Source of the DNA: Chloroflexi bacterium UBA4733
GTDB lineage: Bacteria > Chloroflexota > UBA4733
Length of the DNA stretch: 47,432 nt
Assembly (NCBI GenBank): GCA_002404055.1
Contig: DHIZ01000161.1
Location: forward strand, 1 to 47,432
Direction: 5' to 3'
Below the pieces are notes generated by a model that had not been told where the DNA came from, searched no databases, and saw only the letters and a list, made by a program, of their open reading frames with translations. Shown piece by piece: positions 18,692 through 27,240 of the stretch. Both the position numbers and the translations under genes were made by a program. Each line of letters begins with the position of its first letter. The stretch's first letter is position 1.

Positions 18692-19086
18692 ATTGCATCC
18701 CCACTTGCCCGACAACGGTTGACAGTCCTGAATATTGCTGCCCCATCTCGTGCCGCCCGATATGCCATCCTGCTCGACGCTCGGAGAGGTTCCGTCTCCT
18801 TCCGTTTCGGTCCCGACTTGTCTCAGTCATGCTGAAGCACCACTGAATATGATCCTGCGTCAAAAATAAACCTACAGCGTCGTGCATGTGTTCGGCACGC
18901 GAAACTGGGTTCTCAGGCACTCTTGCTGCGACACTAGCTGGCGTCAGACGGGGTGGAGACCGCGCAAAAAGTTGGCTCTGCCATACATCGCCCGCTTGGT
19001 CCCCTTAGGTCTATTCACCTGGCCTTCCACTTGGCCATCGACTCGCGGAAGGGTACTGAAATGTCAAACAAGTCGTCATGAAGCTC
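18692..19086. other. Intergenic, no gene seen
   Basis: About 395 bases between the lipoprotein and a convergent minus-strand operon. Frames on both strands are short and unconvincing, and I see no RNA gene or strong stem. Confidence 0.4.
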
Positions 19087-19440
19087 CTAATTGTCCCGTT
19101 GCCGCAACTCGGCAATTATAGCGACGAGAAACTCCTCGGCCTCTTGCAATCGCTCTCGAAGGAATCGTTCCCAGACAACATCAATGCTCGGCGGAAGATC
19201 GCCTACCTGAATCAGCACTTCGACGTGCCGAGCAAATCGCTCCACGCGGACCATAGCCGGATCACTTGGCGAAAATCGAATGCTCTGAAACTCTCTCTCT
19301 TCGGCTGAGTCTCCCCCGAAAATCAGGTTGATTGCTTCAATTATATCGGATCGCCACTTTGGAATCTGAGACGTTTGAACGGTAGCCACCTGTGATCGAA
19401 GCTGCTCCAAGAGGTCCGCCGCTTCGGATCGGTCGAGCAT
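19087..19440 (-). CDS. Hypothetical protein, last gene of the purM operon
   Basis: 117 residues, largely alpha-helical and charged: SEAADLLEQLRSQVATVQTS, KWRSDIIEAINLIFG, then FQSIRFSPSDP and a C-terminal helix ERLQEAEEFLVAIIAELRQR. The KWRSDIIEAINLIFG...FQSIRFSP arrangement resembles N-terminal helical modules that I associate with nucleotide-binding or TIR-type defence proteins, but I cannot name the family. It begins four bases after purM stops, so it is co-translated with it. Confidence 0.6.
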   Translation of the reverse strand: MLDRSEAADLLEQLRSQVATVQTSQIPKWRSDIIEAINLIFGGDSAEEREFQSIRFSPSDPAMVRVERFARHVEVLIQVGDLPPSIDVVWERFLRERLQEAEEFLVAIIAELRQRDN

Positions 19441-19443
19441 TGG

Positions 19444-20532
19444 TCATCGAGACCTAACGAAAGTCTTGCCTTTGCCGATGAGTGCCACCGGCTCTATTAC
19501 AACGTGCCGCTGCTCATCCTGAACCGCATAGCCGATTCTCTGTGCCTTCTTCCCGTGCGAATGGACGAGAGAGATAACTTGCTCGACGTATTCACCAGCC
19601 ACGACGACGCAAAAGCCGACACCCATATTGAACACGCGAAACATCTCTTCGTCTGGAACAGATCCTGCTTGCTGAATAGCAGCGAAGATGGGTGGTATGG
19701 GAGGCAATTCCTCAATGACAAATCCGACAGGTGCATGAACGCGTGCCAAGTTGAGAAAGCCGTCGCTCGTGATATGCACAAGGGCCTTGACCGGTATCTT
19801 CTCGAGAATCTGCAATGCTTCACTAACATATATGTGAGTAGGTCTCAGCAACTCCTCACCAATCGAGGTCTGCAAGCCAGGTAAGACAGTGTGAACGTTG
19901 TACTGAGCCTGTTCAAACAGAACGCGGCGGGCGAGGGTGACGCCATTGCTGTGCACGCCGTTACTCTCGATGCCGACAACTACATCACCGTCCCTGATAT
20001 CCTGGCCGATGAGTATTTTGTCCAAATCGACGAGACCAACGGCAGACCCGGCAAGATCGAAGGCATGCCCACCATGATGATCGGCAATAATGTCCGGTAA
20101 TTGGGCTATCTCACCACCCGGAATTGAGATGCGAGCAGCACAGGCGCCGGCAGCTAAACCCTTCGAGATTTCGTCCAAAAGATAGGGATCCGCGTTCCGT
20201 ACGGCAATATAGTCAACCATCGAAAGCGGCGTAGCGCCAACACATAACAGATCGTTGACATTCATCGCCACACAATCGATGCCTATGGTGTCGTATCTGT
20301 TCATCATCTGCGCGATGAGCGCCTTGGTCCCGACACCGTCACTGGTGAAGGCTAGCCCCTTACCGCCGATGTCAATGACATTTGCGAAGAAACCAACATC
20401 CAGTTTGACCGCCCCGATTCCAGGCCGGTCAGGCCATGTCTTCCGGATGCGGGATATGAGACTTTGGAGACCGGCCTCCTCGTTTTCCGTATCTACGCCG
20501 GCCGCCACATAGGTGGTCAGTGGCTCAATCAT
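19444..20532 (-). CDS. purM: Phosphoribosylformylglycinamidine cyclo-ligase (AIR synthetase), divergent
   Basis: The family signature is clear: YVAAGVDTENEEAGLQ, FTSDGVGTKALIAQMMNRYD, TIGIDCVAMNVNDLLCVGAT, PGGEIAQLPDI, HAFDLAGSAVG and VVGIESNGVHSNGVTLARRV. PurM closes FGAM to AIR with ATP in purine synthesis. It departs from standard PurM in lacking the TGGG-type loop: the equivalent reads HITSDGFLNLARV. ATG 20532 is used because it opens the conserved region and overlaps the stop of the preceding small gene by eight bases; a longer frame is not conserved-looking. Placement in a three-gene operon with a ribbon-helix-helix protein, away from other pur genes, is unusual and may mean a second, specialised copy. 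Confidence 0.85.
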   Translation of the reverse strand: MIEPLTTYVAAGVDTENEEAGLQSLISRIRKTWPDRPGIGAVKLDVGFFANVIDIGGKGLAFTSDGVGTKALIAQMMNRYDTIGIDCVAMNVNDLLCVGATPLSMVDYIAVRNADPYLLDEISKGLAAGACAARISIPGGEIAQLPDIIADHHGGHAFDLAGSAVGLVDLDKILIGQDIRDGDVVVGIESNGVHSNGVTLARRVLFEQAQYNVHTVLPGLQTSIGEELLRPTHIYVSEALQILEKIPVKALVHITSDGFLNLARVHAPVGFVIEELPPIPPIFAAIQQAGSVPDEEMFRVFNMGVGFCVVVAGEYVEQVISLVHSHGKKAQRIGYAVQDEQRHVVIEPVALIGKGKTFVRSR

Positions 20533-20716
20533 CGCCGACGGCCTCCGTTGCGTAGAGCCGAGCTTCGAGTACCGCAAGGACAAACTCCCTGATCGTGATG
20601 TTGTTTTGGACACTGTCGACGTGCAGGCGACGGTGAAGCGCAGCCGGGATTTGGCCGAGGAGCGATCGGATTGCAGTTCCGTTGGAAGCCGGAGCGACCT
20701 CGGTGGAATCCAACAC
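20525..20716 (-). CDS. Small ribbon-helix-helix-like protein upstream of purM
   Basis: 63 residues starting at GTG 20716. IPAALHRRLHVDSVQNNITI followed by REFVLAVLEARLYA follows the pattern of Arc/HicB-type ribbon-helix-helix domains (short strand with a polar face, helix, turn, helix). It overlaps purM by eight bases, so the genes are translationally coupled. A strong sigma-70 promoter lies about 65 bases upstream. It may autoregulate the operon like an antitoxin; no classical toxin partner is present, unless the last gene of the operon serves as one. Confidence 0.55.
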   Translation of the reverse strand: MLDSTEVAPASNGTAIRSLLGQIPAALHRRLHVDSVQNNITIREFVLAVLEARLYATEAVGDD

Positions 20717-20780
20717 CCTGGTCGATATGCATGTGTAGTCTTGTGACCTTACTCTCTTGCTTGCATGGCATCAAGATAGC

Positions 20781-20809
20781 ATTATAGCAACGCAGTGGAG
20801 GGCAGTCAA
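20781..20809 (-). promoter_or_regulatory. Sigma-70 promoter of the RHH-purM operon
   Basis: On the minus strand TTGACT (20809-20804) and a perfect TATAAT (20786-20781) are separated by exactly 17 bases. Transcription would begin about 20775 and lead into the GTG at 20716. It is the best consensus promoter I found in the window. Confidence 0.75.
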
Positions 20810-21121
20810 CGAGCGACGGTATGATCCCGTGAAACTGACAAGCAACCGTAGGCTTCGAGGCCTGACGAGCCTCTGAATTCATTGCTCGTTTTCGCTCCAG
20901 GAGAATAAGGACATGTACGCACGGTATGTTGGTAGGTAGCATATGCAACGCGCCCCAAAGTGAACGCCACGATGACCTGAGAGTACCGCCGCCATTGGCA
21001 TTGGGTTCGTATAAGGAAGTGCGTAGCAAACGAACGATGGTTGTACCCGGAGTACCGGGTAATATACCGTTTGCTTGCTATGAGAAACTTTTCGCCGCAC
21101 CTTGGCGCAGTACTACAGCGA
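20810..21121. other. Intergenic between two minus-strand units
   Basis: Holds the upstream flank of the purM promoter and a small perfect hairpin, ACCCGG agta CCGGGT (about 21045-21060), that could terminate the RES-toxin transcript arriving from the right. No gene is supported. Confidence 0.35.
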
Positions 21122-21748
21122 TCAGAGGAGCACGTAGCGGAGCGCCTTCGCTATGCGCTGCAATGGCGTCTGCAACGCCGGGTCCACCAGGGGCCGGTGG
21201 AACAGCGGCTGCACGGGTATTGCTTGCATTCCACGTTCGTACAGAGCGGCCGCCGGGGCGTTGCCTGCCATTGAGGACGGATACCAGAGCCCCTGGACCT
21301 CCGGGTAGGCGCTGTAGATGGCCTGCGACCAGCGGCGGGCACGGGGGCGCGGGCCGGAAGCGAGCGCGCTGGATGCTCCAGCTGCCGTCGGCCACAGGCC
21401 GGTCAGATCGAGCAGCGTGAGCTCTTGTTGCAGAGCGAACGCCGCGAGCCAGGGCTGTCCACTGCCGCGGTCAACGACTCGCGAGCGTTGGAAGATTTCG
21501 GCCAGGCAGGTGAGGCCGTCCGCCGCTGCGTAGAGAATGCCGCGTTCCTGCAGACGCGGCGGCGCCATATGGTGATCAAAACGCGCCTGAGGAACCGGGC
21601 CGTAGTGGCGGAAGGCAGACCAGCCGGCGGGGTACGCTCCGGCACGAAAGTAGATCCGCCACAACGTAGACCCGGCAGGCAAGTGGTGATAGGCTGGCCG
21701 CAGCGCAGCCAGCGCCGCCAGAGGTGGCGGCTCCGGAAACTTCGGCAC
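21122..21748 (-). CDS. RES-domain toxin (NAD+-degrading family)
   Basis: 208 residues. The three namesake residues fit: Arg in STLWRIYFRAGAYP, Glu in YAAADGLTCLAEIFQRSR, and Ser in QGLWYPSSMAGNAPAAALYE. RES toxins (with Xre-type antitoxins) act as NAD+ glycohydrolases or phosphorylases and halt growth. The preceding gene, ten bases upstream, encodes a matching antitoxin-like protein. Length is within the family range. Whether the enzyme is active cannot be judged beyond these motifs. Confidence 0.8.
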   Translation of the reverse strand: MPKFPEPPPLAALAALRPAYHHLPAGSTLWRIYFRAGAYPAGWSAFRHYGPVPQARFDHHMAPPRLQERGILYAAADGLTCLAEIFQRSRVVDRGSGQPWLAAFALQQELTLLDLTGLWPTAAGASSALASGPRPRARRWSQAIYSAYPEVQGLWYPSSMAGNAPAAALYERGMQAIPVQPLFHRPLVDPALQTPLQRIAKALRYVLL

Positions 21749-21758
21749 GAGCGCCCGG

Positions 21759-22349
21759 TCAGACGACAGCAGCGGGAGGAACGACCGCCGTTGGGGCGCC
21801 GCCGTGCAGTAGCCAGTCGCGCGGACTCACCATCCGTCCCTCAATCTCCAGGTCCGGGTCCGGGCTAAGGAACCACCGTTGGATGCTGACCGGATGTATC
21901 CTGGGATCGAGCGTGGCGAGAACGGCGCCGATGCCTGGTAGGACACCGCCGGTGAAGTGATTGAACTGAAAGACGGGCAGCCGCCAGCCATCCGGCGTCT
22001 TGATCCCATAGAGCGTTCGCGCCGCCAGGCGATGGCGAACCCTGCTGACGTCGAGGCCGAGCCGATGAGCGACCTGTGCCGGGGTCAACGCTGTCGCCAG
22101 TAACGCGGCGTATTCGGCCGCGCCGCGCGCCAATGGGCTATCTGCCCGCTCATCCGGTCGCTCCGGGCGGAGGTCGAAGGCGCCGCCTTCCAAGACCGCG
22201 ACTTCGGCGGCGGTGAGGTCGTGGAGGGCGCTGCCGGGCGGCTCAGCGGCCGGCATAGCACGCACCGCTTCAGCGACCAGTTGCTCAAACGCAGTCGGGT
22301 CGAGCTGCAGACCGACCCGTGCCAAATCCTCCTGGCTGAGCAAAGACAC
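21759..22349 (-). CDS. Xre/MbcA-ParS-like antitoxin of the RES toxin
   Basis: 196 residues. The central LTPAQVAHRLGLDVSRVRHR is a helix-turn-helix, followed by LAARTLYGIKTPDGWRLPVF. The C-terminal SIQRWFLSPDPDLEIEGRMV then SPRDWLLHGGAP is the toxin-binding module typical of antitoxins paired with RES toxins. GTG 22349 is preceded by AGAGG at short spacing. Partner of the next gene; probably autorepressing. Confidence 0.75.
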   Translation of the reverse strand: MSLLSQEDLARVGLQLDPTAFEQLVAEAVRAMPAAEPPGSALHDLTAAEVAVLEGGAFDLRPERPDERADSPLARGAAEYAALLATALTPAQVAHRLGLDVSRVRHRLAARTLYGIKTPDGWRLPVFQFNHFTGGVLPGIGAVLATLDPRIHPVSIQRWFLSPDPDLEIEGRMVSPRDWLLHGGAPTAVVPPAAVV

Positions 22350-22471
22350 GTGAACCTCTTCCCGACGCCCTCCGCACGTTGTCGCGCGTCAAGCGTCGTC
22401 GTGCGAATATGGTACCACCACGGGCCTGCCTGACCGGGCGTGTACGATGGCGCGCCTCTTCCAGCCGCCCA

Positions 22472-22558
22472 CCCTACGCGGAAGCGTAGGGCTACGAACA
22501 CAAAGCCTCATAAATGAGGCTGCGCGCGATGCTCGTTACCAGCCTGCTTCAGCAGGCT
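22472..22558. repeat. Cluster of three perfect short palindromes
   Basis: Three stem-loops follow each other: CCCTACGC-ggaa-GCGTAGGG (22472-22491), AGCCTCAT-aa-ATGAGGCT (22504-22521) and AGCCTGCT-tc-AGCAGGCT (22541-22558). Each stem is 8 bp without mismatch. They lie immediately left of a long inverted-repeat element. The strand of any transcript is unknown. Confidence 0.7.
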
Positions 22559-22566
22559 TTGAGAGG

Positions 22567-22933
22567 AGTGCGCCGCAAAGCTTTGCAAAGCAAGCGAATG
22601 GCGTTAGTGCTGCGAGATACAGGGCCGCGATTGCGATCGGCGGCCAAGCGACGTGGGCGACTGCGGTCGCTTGAGCAGGTGAGGACGGTTGCGGGAGGGG
22701 AGTCCTGGCAAAGGGGGAACAGGACTGCGCTTGGTGGCGGGCGTTCGCCGCAATGCACGTTGCAATCGCGGTCATGTCCTCCCTCGTTCGCCATCGCTCC
22801 CCTCCCGCAACCGCCCTTCCCCACCAAAGCCACAGCAGTCGCCCTCGTCGCTTGGCCGCCGATCGCAATCGCGGCCCTGTATCTCGCGGCGCCTCGCAAT
22901 GCCCGTTTGCTGTACAATACGTTGCGGCGCACT
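22567..22933. repeat. Long inverted-repeat element, copy A
   Basis: About 367 bases beginning with agtgcgccgcaaag and ending with the imperfect reverse complement ttgcggcgcact. Inner arms also pair: cagggccgcgattgcgatcg with cgatcgcaatcgcggccctg, and ggttgcgggaggggag with ctcccctcccgcaacc. Same family as the elements at 25724, 26106, 27241 and 29536. Open frames on either strand here are artefacts of the repeat. Confidence 0.75.
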
Positions 22934-22996
22934 CGTCGTGGGTGTCGGCCAGGCTTGCAAGTGCCAGTTCGGGCCTGCCCCAGCCAACACTGCAAT

Positions 22997-25600
22997 TTAT
23001 CGCCGCGTGGCATCGTCCCCCAGCGCCTCCGCCACCGCCTGCTCCAGCGTCATAACAGCGCCCTCCTCCCGCGCTCGGGCGACGGTGGCAGCATCCAGCG
23101 ACGGCTCGACGGCCTGCGCCCGCCGCAGCATGCGCTGCTCCAGCACCTGCAAGGGAATCTCCAGCCTTGCGCATTGCGTGGTCACGGCGGTGGCCAGGCG
23201 GAGCGCCGGCTCAGGCTGCTCCTCCACCGCCGCCAGCGCCGCGAAGGCGGCCAGGGAACCGACGTTGAGTTGATTGCCGACCTGGCGGCGCAGGCGCAGG
23301 GCCTCGTCCAGCAGCGGCCGCGCGGCAGCGGCATCGCCCTCATCCAGGGTCAGGCAGCTGAGGTTGTGCAAGGCCCAGGCGAGCAAGAATGCGTTTCCCA
23401 GCGTTCGGCACAACGCCAGGCCCTCCTCCAGCAGCCGGCGGGCCAGGGCATAATCGCCGCGCAGATGGGCGACGGCGCCCAGCCGGTCGATCTGCATGGC
23501 GATGCCGTTCTGATCCCCCAGCGCCTGGTAACGCACCAGGCTCTGCTCCAACAGCGCCTGCGCCCGCTCCAGTTGACCGAGCTCCTGCGCCGCCAGCCCT
23601 TCATCGCTCAGGAGATTGGCTCGCTGGAGCGGATCCGACGGCAGTTCCGCCTCGGCGTGGAGCGTGTCAATGTAGCGCTGCGCCCCAGCCGCATCGCCGG
23701 ACCGGTGAAGCCCATACGCGGCAAAGCGGAGCACCCGCCCATACAGTTCTGGCTGGCCGGCGGCGCGGGCGAGGCTGAGGAGTTCGGCGGCGGCGGCATT
23801 CCGCTCGCTCAGCTTGGCGCGGCTGGCCCAGTACCAGCTCAACACGGTGGCGAGGCGGAGCGCCGCTTCGACCTGCCGCTGCTCGATCAGCCAGCCCAGC
23901 GCAGCGCGCAGGTTCTCGTCCTCCTGCTCCAGCAGCGCCAGCGCTGCCACTCGCGTGGCAAGGCCCGACGGCAGCGCTGCCGTTGCACGAATTTGCTCAA
24001 GCGTCCGCTCGGCAAGCTGGAGGAAGTAGGCGGCGTGGCGCTCGTGGATGGCCTCCGCCTCGCCAGCAGCGACCAGCTTCTCCCGCCCAAACTGGCGCAG
24101 CGTCTCCAGCAGGCGGTAACGCTCCGTCCCGTCCTCCTGCTGCTCCGCCACCGCCAGGGACTTCTCCACCAGCCGCACCAGCAGCTCGAACACCTCCGCC
24201 GACGCGACCGCCTCCCCGCTGCAGATCGCCTCCGCCGCCTCCAGGCTGAAGCCGCCGGCAAAGACGCTCAGCCGGTCGAAAAGCCGCTGCTCCGGCGCAC
24301 TGAGCAACTGGTAACTCCAGTCCACCAGCGCCTGCAAGGTCTGCTGGCGGGGCAACGCCGCCCGACTGCCGCCGGTCAAGAGGCGGAAGCGTTGGTCTAA
24401 GCGGGCAGCGAGTTGCTCCACGCTCATCGCCCGCAACCGCGCCGCCGCCAACTCCAGCGCCAGCGGGATGCCATCCAATCGCCGGCAGACCTGGATCACC
24501 GTGGCGGCGTTCTGCGGTGTGATGGCGAAGCGGGCGTTGGCCGCCTGCGCTCGCTCCGCGAAGAGTTGCACCGCCGGGTTCTGACCCAACGTTTCCAGGG
24601 CGGTCGCTGCTCCTTCGGCCGGCAGGGGCAATGAGGGCACCGGCCAGGAACGCTCCCCGGAGGTGCCCAGGGCTTCGCGGCTGGTGGCGAGCACCCGCAG
24701 CTGGGGACAACCGCGCAGCAAGGCGTCGGTCAGCCTGGCGGCCGGCTCCAGCAGGTGCTCGCAGTTGTCCAGCAGCAGCAGCAGATTGCGGCTATTGAGC
24801 GCGTCCAGCAGGGTCGCCAGCACGTCGACGCCGGGCTGCTCGCGCACTCCGACCGCCTGCGCCACGGCCTGTACCACCAACGTCGGGTCGGCCAGCGGCG
24901 CCAGTTCCACCAGCCAGACGCCATCGGGGTACTGGTCGAGCAGGCGCCGCCCCAGTTCCAGGGCGAGCCGCGTCTTGCCGGTACCGCCCACGCCGACCAG
25001 GGTCACCAGTCGCGCCTGGGCCAGCAGCGCCGTCACCTCGGCCAGTTCCTCCTGCCGCCCAATGAAGCTGGTCAGCGCCGCCGGCAGGTTGTGGTGCACT
25101 GGCGGCGCGGCGGCAACCGTGGGGACTGCCGGAGCAGCCGCAGTAGTCGGCGCTGCGGGAGCCGTGGCGGCGTCGCCGGTGGCGGGTAGCCCAAGCCCGG
25201 CCAGCGCGCGCAGGGCGTCGGGCAGCCAGGCCGACTCCGGTCGGTCCAGCACCTCCACCCACTGCCGACCGGTGAGGGCGTAGCGCAGCACACTGGGGGC
25301 AGGCGCTGCGACCAGCAGCAAGGGCAGGATGGGGCGGCGGCCCTCCCAGGCCAACTGGACCTCTTGCTGCACGTTGGGCGACGCCATAGCCGACGGCGAA
25401 CTCAGCAAGAGCAGGGCGGCGCAGCCTTCGATGCCGTCCACGATCTCCGCACTCCAACTGGTCCCTCCAGCGATGCTGCGCCGATCCAGCCAGACCCGGA
25501 TACCCTGCTGCTCCAGCAGGTCGGCAATGCGCAGCGCCTGCTGGCGTTCCACGCTGGCGTAGCTGAGGAAGAGGTAGGGGGCGGGTTGAACAACAGCCAC
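22997..25600 (-). CDS. TIR-NB-ARC-TPR protein (STAND ATPase with N-terminal TIR domain)
   Basis: Start GTG 25600 has GAGGAG seven bases upstream and sits just before the first domain; the longer frame is repeat DNA. Residues about 7-110 form a TIR domain: YLFLSYASVERQQALRIADL, GIRVWLDRRSI, and SWSAEIVDGIEGCAALLLLS with the glutamate expected for NADase activity. A Pro/Ala linker leads to NLPAALTSFIGRQEELAEVT and the Walker A VGVGGTGKTRLAL (about 202-210). LLLLLDNCEHLL is Walker B, LRVLATSREAL sensor-like, and CRRLDGIPLALELAAARLRA the STAND helix. A winged helix and TPR repeats (QLERAQALLEQSLVRYQALG, YALARRLLEEGLALCRTLGN) follow. Bacterial TIR-STAND proteins sense phage or stress and can deplete NAD+. 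It is flanked on both sides by long hairpin repeats. Confidence 0.88.
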   Translation of the reverse strand: MAVVQPAPYLFLSYASVERQQALRIADLLEQQGIRVWLDRRSIAGGTSWSAEIVDGIEGCAALLLLSSPSAMASPNVQQEVQLAWEGRRPILPLLLVAAPAPSVLRYALTGRQWVEVLDRPESAWLPDALRALAGLGLPATGDAATAPAAPTTAAAPAVPTVAAAPPVHHNLPAALTSFIGRQEELAEVTALLAQARLVTLVGVGGTGKTRLALELGRRLLDQYPDGVWLVELAPLADPTLVVQAVAQAVGVREQPGVDVLATLLDALNSRNLLLLLDNCEHLLEPAARLTDALLRGCPQLRVLATSREALGTSGERSWPVPSLPLPAEGAATALETLGQNPAVQLFAERAQAANARFAITPQNAATVIQVCRRLDGIPLALELAAARLRAMSVEQLAARLDQRFRLLTGGSRAALPRQQTLQALVDWSYQLLSAPEQRLFDRLSVFAGGFSLEAAEAICSGEAVASAEVFELLVRLVEKSLAVAEQQEDGTERYRLLETLRQFGREKLVAAGEAEAIHERHAAYFLQLAERTLEQIRATAALPSGLATRVAALALLEQEDENLRAALGWLIEQRQVEAALRLATVLSWYWASRAKLSERNAAAAELLSLARAAGQPELYGRVLRFAAYGLHRSGDAAGAQRYIDTLHAEAELPSDPLQRANLLSDEGLAAQELGQLERAQALLEQSLVRYQALGDQNGIAMQIDRLGAVAHLRGDYALARRLLEEGLALCRTLGNAFLLAWALHNLSCLTLDEGDAAAARPLLDEALRLRRQVGNQLNVGSLAAFAALAAVEEQPEPALRLATAVTTQCARLEIPLQVLEQRMLRRAQAVEPSLDAATVARAREEGAVMTLEQAVAEALGDDATRR

Positions 25601-25723
25601 GCCTGCGCTCCTCTCGGCGGTCTCGCCAGCCGGAGCCGGTCGCCAGCCAACCGTCCGCCGCTGTACCGACTGGGGGGAAGTATAGACGGCAGGCGGCGGG
25701 CGGGCAAGAGGAGCGTGCGGACC

Positions 25724-26041
25724 GAGTGCGCCGCAAAGTTTTGCGCAGCGAGGGGACGGTATTTGTAAAGCGAAGTACAGGGCCGCGACTGCGGTCTGCG
25801 GCCAAGTTACCGGGGCGACTGCGGTCGCTTTGGTGGGGGAGGGCGGTTGCGGTGGTGGCCTGACGATAGAGCGGGGCATTGAGACGCTGGGAGTGCGCGA
25901 CCGCCCTCCCCCACCAAAGCGACCGCCCCCCTCCGCTGCGCTCCGTTACACCCCGTCGCTTGGCCGCAGACCGCAGTCGCGGCCCTGTACATACGCCTAT
26001 CAATATCCTTCGCTTGCTGCACAAAACTTTGCGGCGCACTC
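25724..26041. repeat. Long inverted-repeat element, copy B
   Basis: A 318-base element. The outer arm gagtgcgccgcaaagttttg (from 25724) pairs with caaaactttgcggcgcactc (ending 26041). Inside, cagggccgcgactgcggtct pairs with its complement near 25970-25990, and a GGTGGGGGAGGGCGG segment pairs with CCGCCCTCCCCCACC. The unpaired centre around 25865-25895 differs from other copies. It lies in the 5' flank of the TIR-STAND gene. No transposase is inside, so it would be non-autonomous or purely structural. Confidence 0.8.
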
Positions 26042-26105
26042 GTGGGGACGGGGTGCGATGTGCGGTCTTTGCATAGCAAGCGAACATTGCGTTACGCCGC
26101 GAGTT

Positions 26106-26321
26106 ACAGGGCGGCGACTGCGGGCCCAGGGGGCACCCACCGCCAAGGACGGGGGCGACTGCGGTCGCTTGGGTGGGGGAGGGCGGTTACGAGAGCGGAG
26201 GGAAGATCGAAAGGGCGCCGGGACGCAGGCAATGCGCAAACGTGCTCGCCCTACTATGCGACCGCAGTCGCCCCCGTCTCTTGGCGGTGGGTGCCCCCTG
26301 GGCCCGCAGTCGCCGCCCTGT
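26106..26321. repeat. Long inverted-repeat element, copy C
   Basis: Arms 26106-26168 and 26258-26321 are complementary over about 63 bases with a single-base length difference, enclosing a loop of 89 bases. The arms contain the family core gcgactgcggtcgc and cagggcggcgactgcgg. It immediately follows the fdhD stop on the minus strand, so it could act as a very strong terminator for the formate dehydrogenase cluster. The remaining bases of 26042-26377 hold no gene. Confidence 0.8.
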
Positions 26322-26377
26322 TCGGGCTTGACCATGTTAACCAGAGGCCTTACCGTCGGGCGGGATCCTCATGCCCT

Positions 26378-27202
26378 TTACGCTCTCACCCGCTCCCGCC
26401 CCGCATACACGTTGAACCGTCCCTCCCGCAAGAAGCCGATCAACGTCATGCCAAACTCACGTGCCAAATCGACTGCCAGGCTGCTTGGCGCGCCAACAGC
26501 CGCCAGGATCGGCACGCCTGCCATCAGCGCCTTCTGCACCACCTCGAAGCTGGTGCGCCCACTGACCAGGGCGACGCTATTGTTCAGCGGCAGATTGCCG
26601 TTCAACAGCGATGCGCCGACCACCTTGTCCATAGCATTGTGACGCCCGACATCCTCGCGCAGCAGTTGAAGTTGGCCATCAGTGCTGAAGAGGGCAGTGG
26701 CGTGCAGCCCTCCGGTACGCTCGAAGATCGCTTGCGCCTGACGGAGGGCATCAGGCAACCGCAGCATGAACTCCGCTGTGACCTGGAGCGAAGTGGCGGG
26801 GCGCTGTGGACAGACCGCCCGCACCAGGTCAAGGGAAGCCTTCCCGCAGATGCCGCAACTAGAGCTGGTGTAGACGTGCCGGCTTAGGCGCTCGGCATCG
26901 AACGGCGCGCCGGTGCGCAGATAGACATTGACAATGTTGTACTGCTGCGCTTCGTCCGGGTCAGTGCAGTATGCAACGTGACTGATGGCCTGCCGCTCGG
27001 TGATCACACCCTCGGTGAAGAGAAAGCCGGCGGCGAGCTCGAAATCGTTGCCCGGCGTGCGCATCGTGACTGCCACGCTGTACCGCTGTGGCCCGCGCCG
27101 ATCATCGGCAATCACGCGAATTTCCAGCGGCTCTTCGGTTGCCACCTCGTCGCTACGCTGCCGTGCCTGCCCATCCTTCCAGGCGACGATTGGCACGCGC
27201 AT
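26378..27202 (-). CDS. fdhD: Formate dehydrogenase accessory sulfurtransferase FdhD
   Basis: FdhD passes sulfur from IscS to the molybdenum cofactor of formate dehydrogenase. Seen: TEEPLEIRVIADDR, TMRTPGNDFELAAGFLFTEG, the essential CxxC in SSSCGICGKASLDLV, TGGLHATALF, REDVGRHNAMDKVVGASLL, SGRTSFEVVQKALMAGVPIL and AVDLAREFGMTLIGFLR. The start is uncertain: I use ATG 27202. The frame is open to 27271, but those first codons are repeat DNA (gcagggccgcgactgc) and would need a TTG start. Last gene of the formate dehydrogenase cluster, 282 bases from the NrfD-like gene because a repeat has inserted between. Confidence 0.94.
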   Translation of the reverse strand: MRVPIVAWKDGQARQRSDEVATEEPLEIRVIADDRRGPQRYSVAVTMRTPGNDFELAAGFLFTEGVITERQAISHVAYCTDPDEAQQYNIVNVYLRTGAPFDAERLSRHVYTSSSCGICGKASLDLVRAVCPQRPATSLQVTAEFMLRLPDALRQAQAIFERTGGLHATALFSTDGQLQLLREDVGRHNAMDKVVGASLLNGNLPLNNSVALVSGRTSFEVVQKALMAGVPILAAVGAPSSLAVDLAREFGMTLIGFLREGRFNVYAGRERVRA

Positions 27203-27240
27203 CGCGCGGCCGGGGCGCACGTCAGCCACGTGATGTCTCG

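Noticed and set aside
22514..24400. Long plus-strand open frame opposite the TIR-STAND gene
   Set aside because: Its translation is Arg/Gln/Leu-rich and unstructured, begins in a repeat and is the mirror of the strongly supported minus-strand gene.
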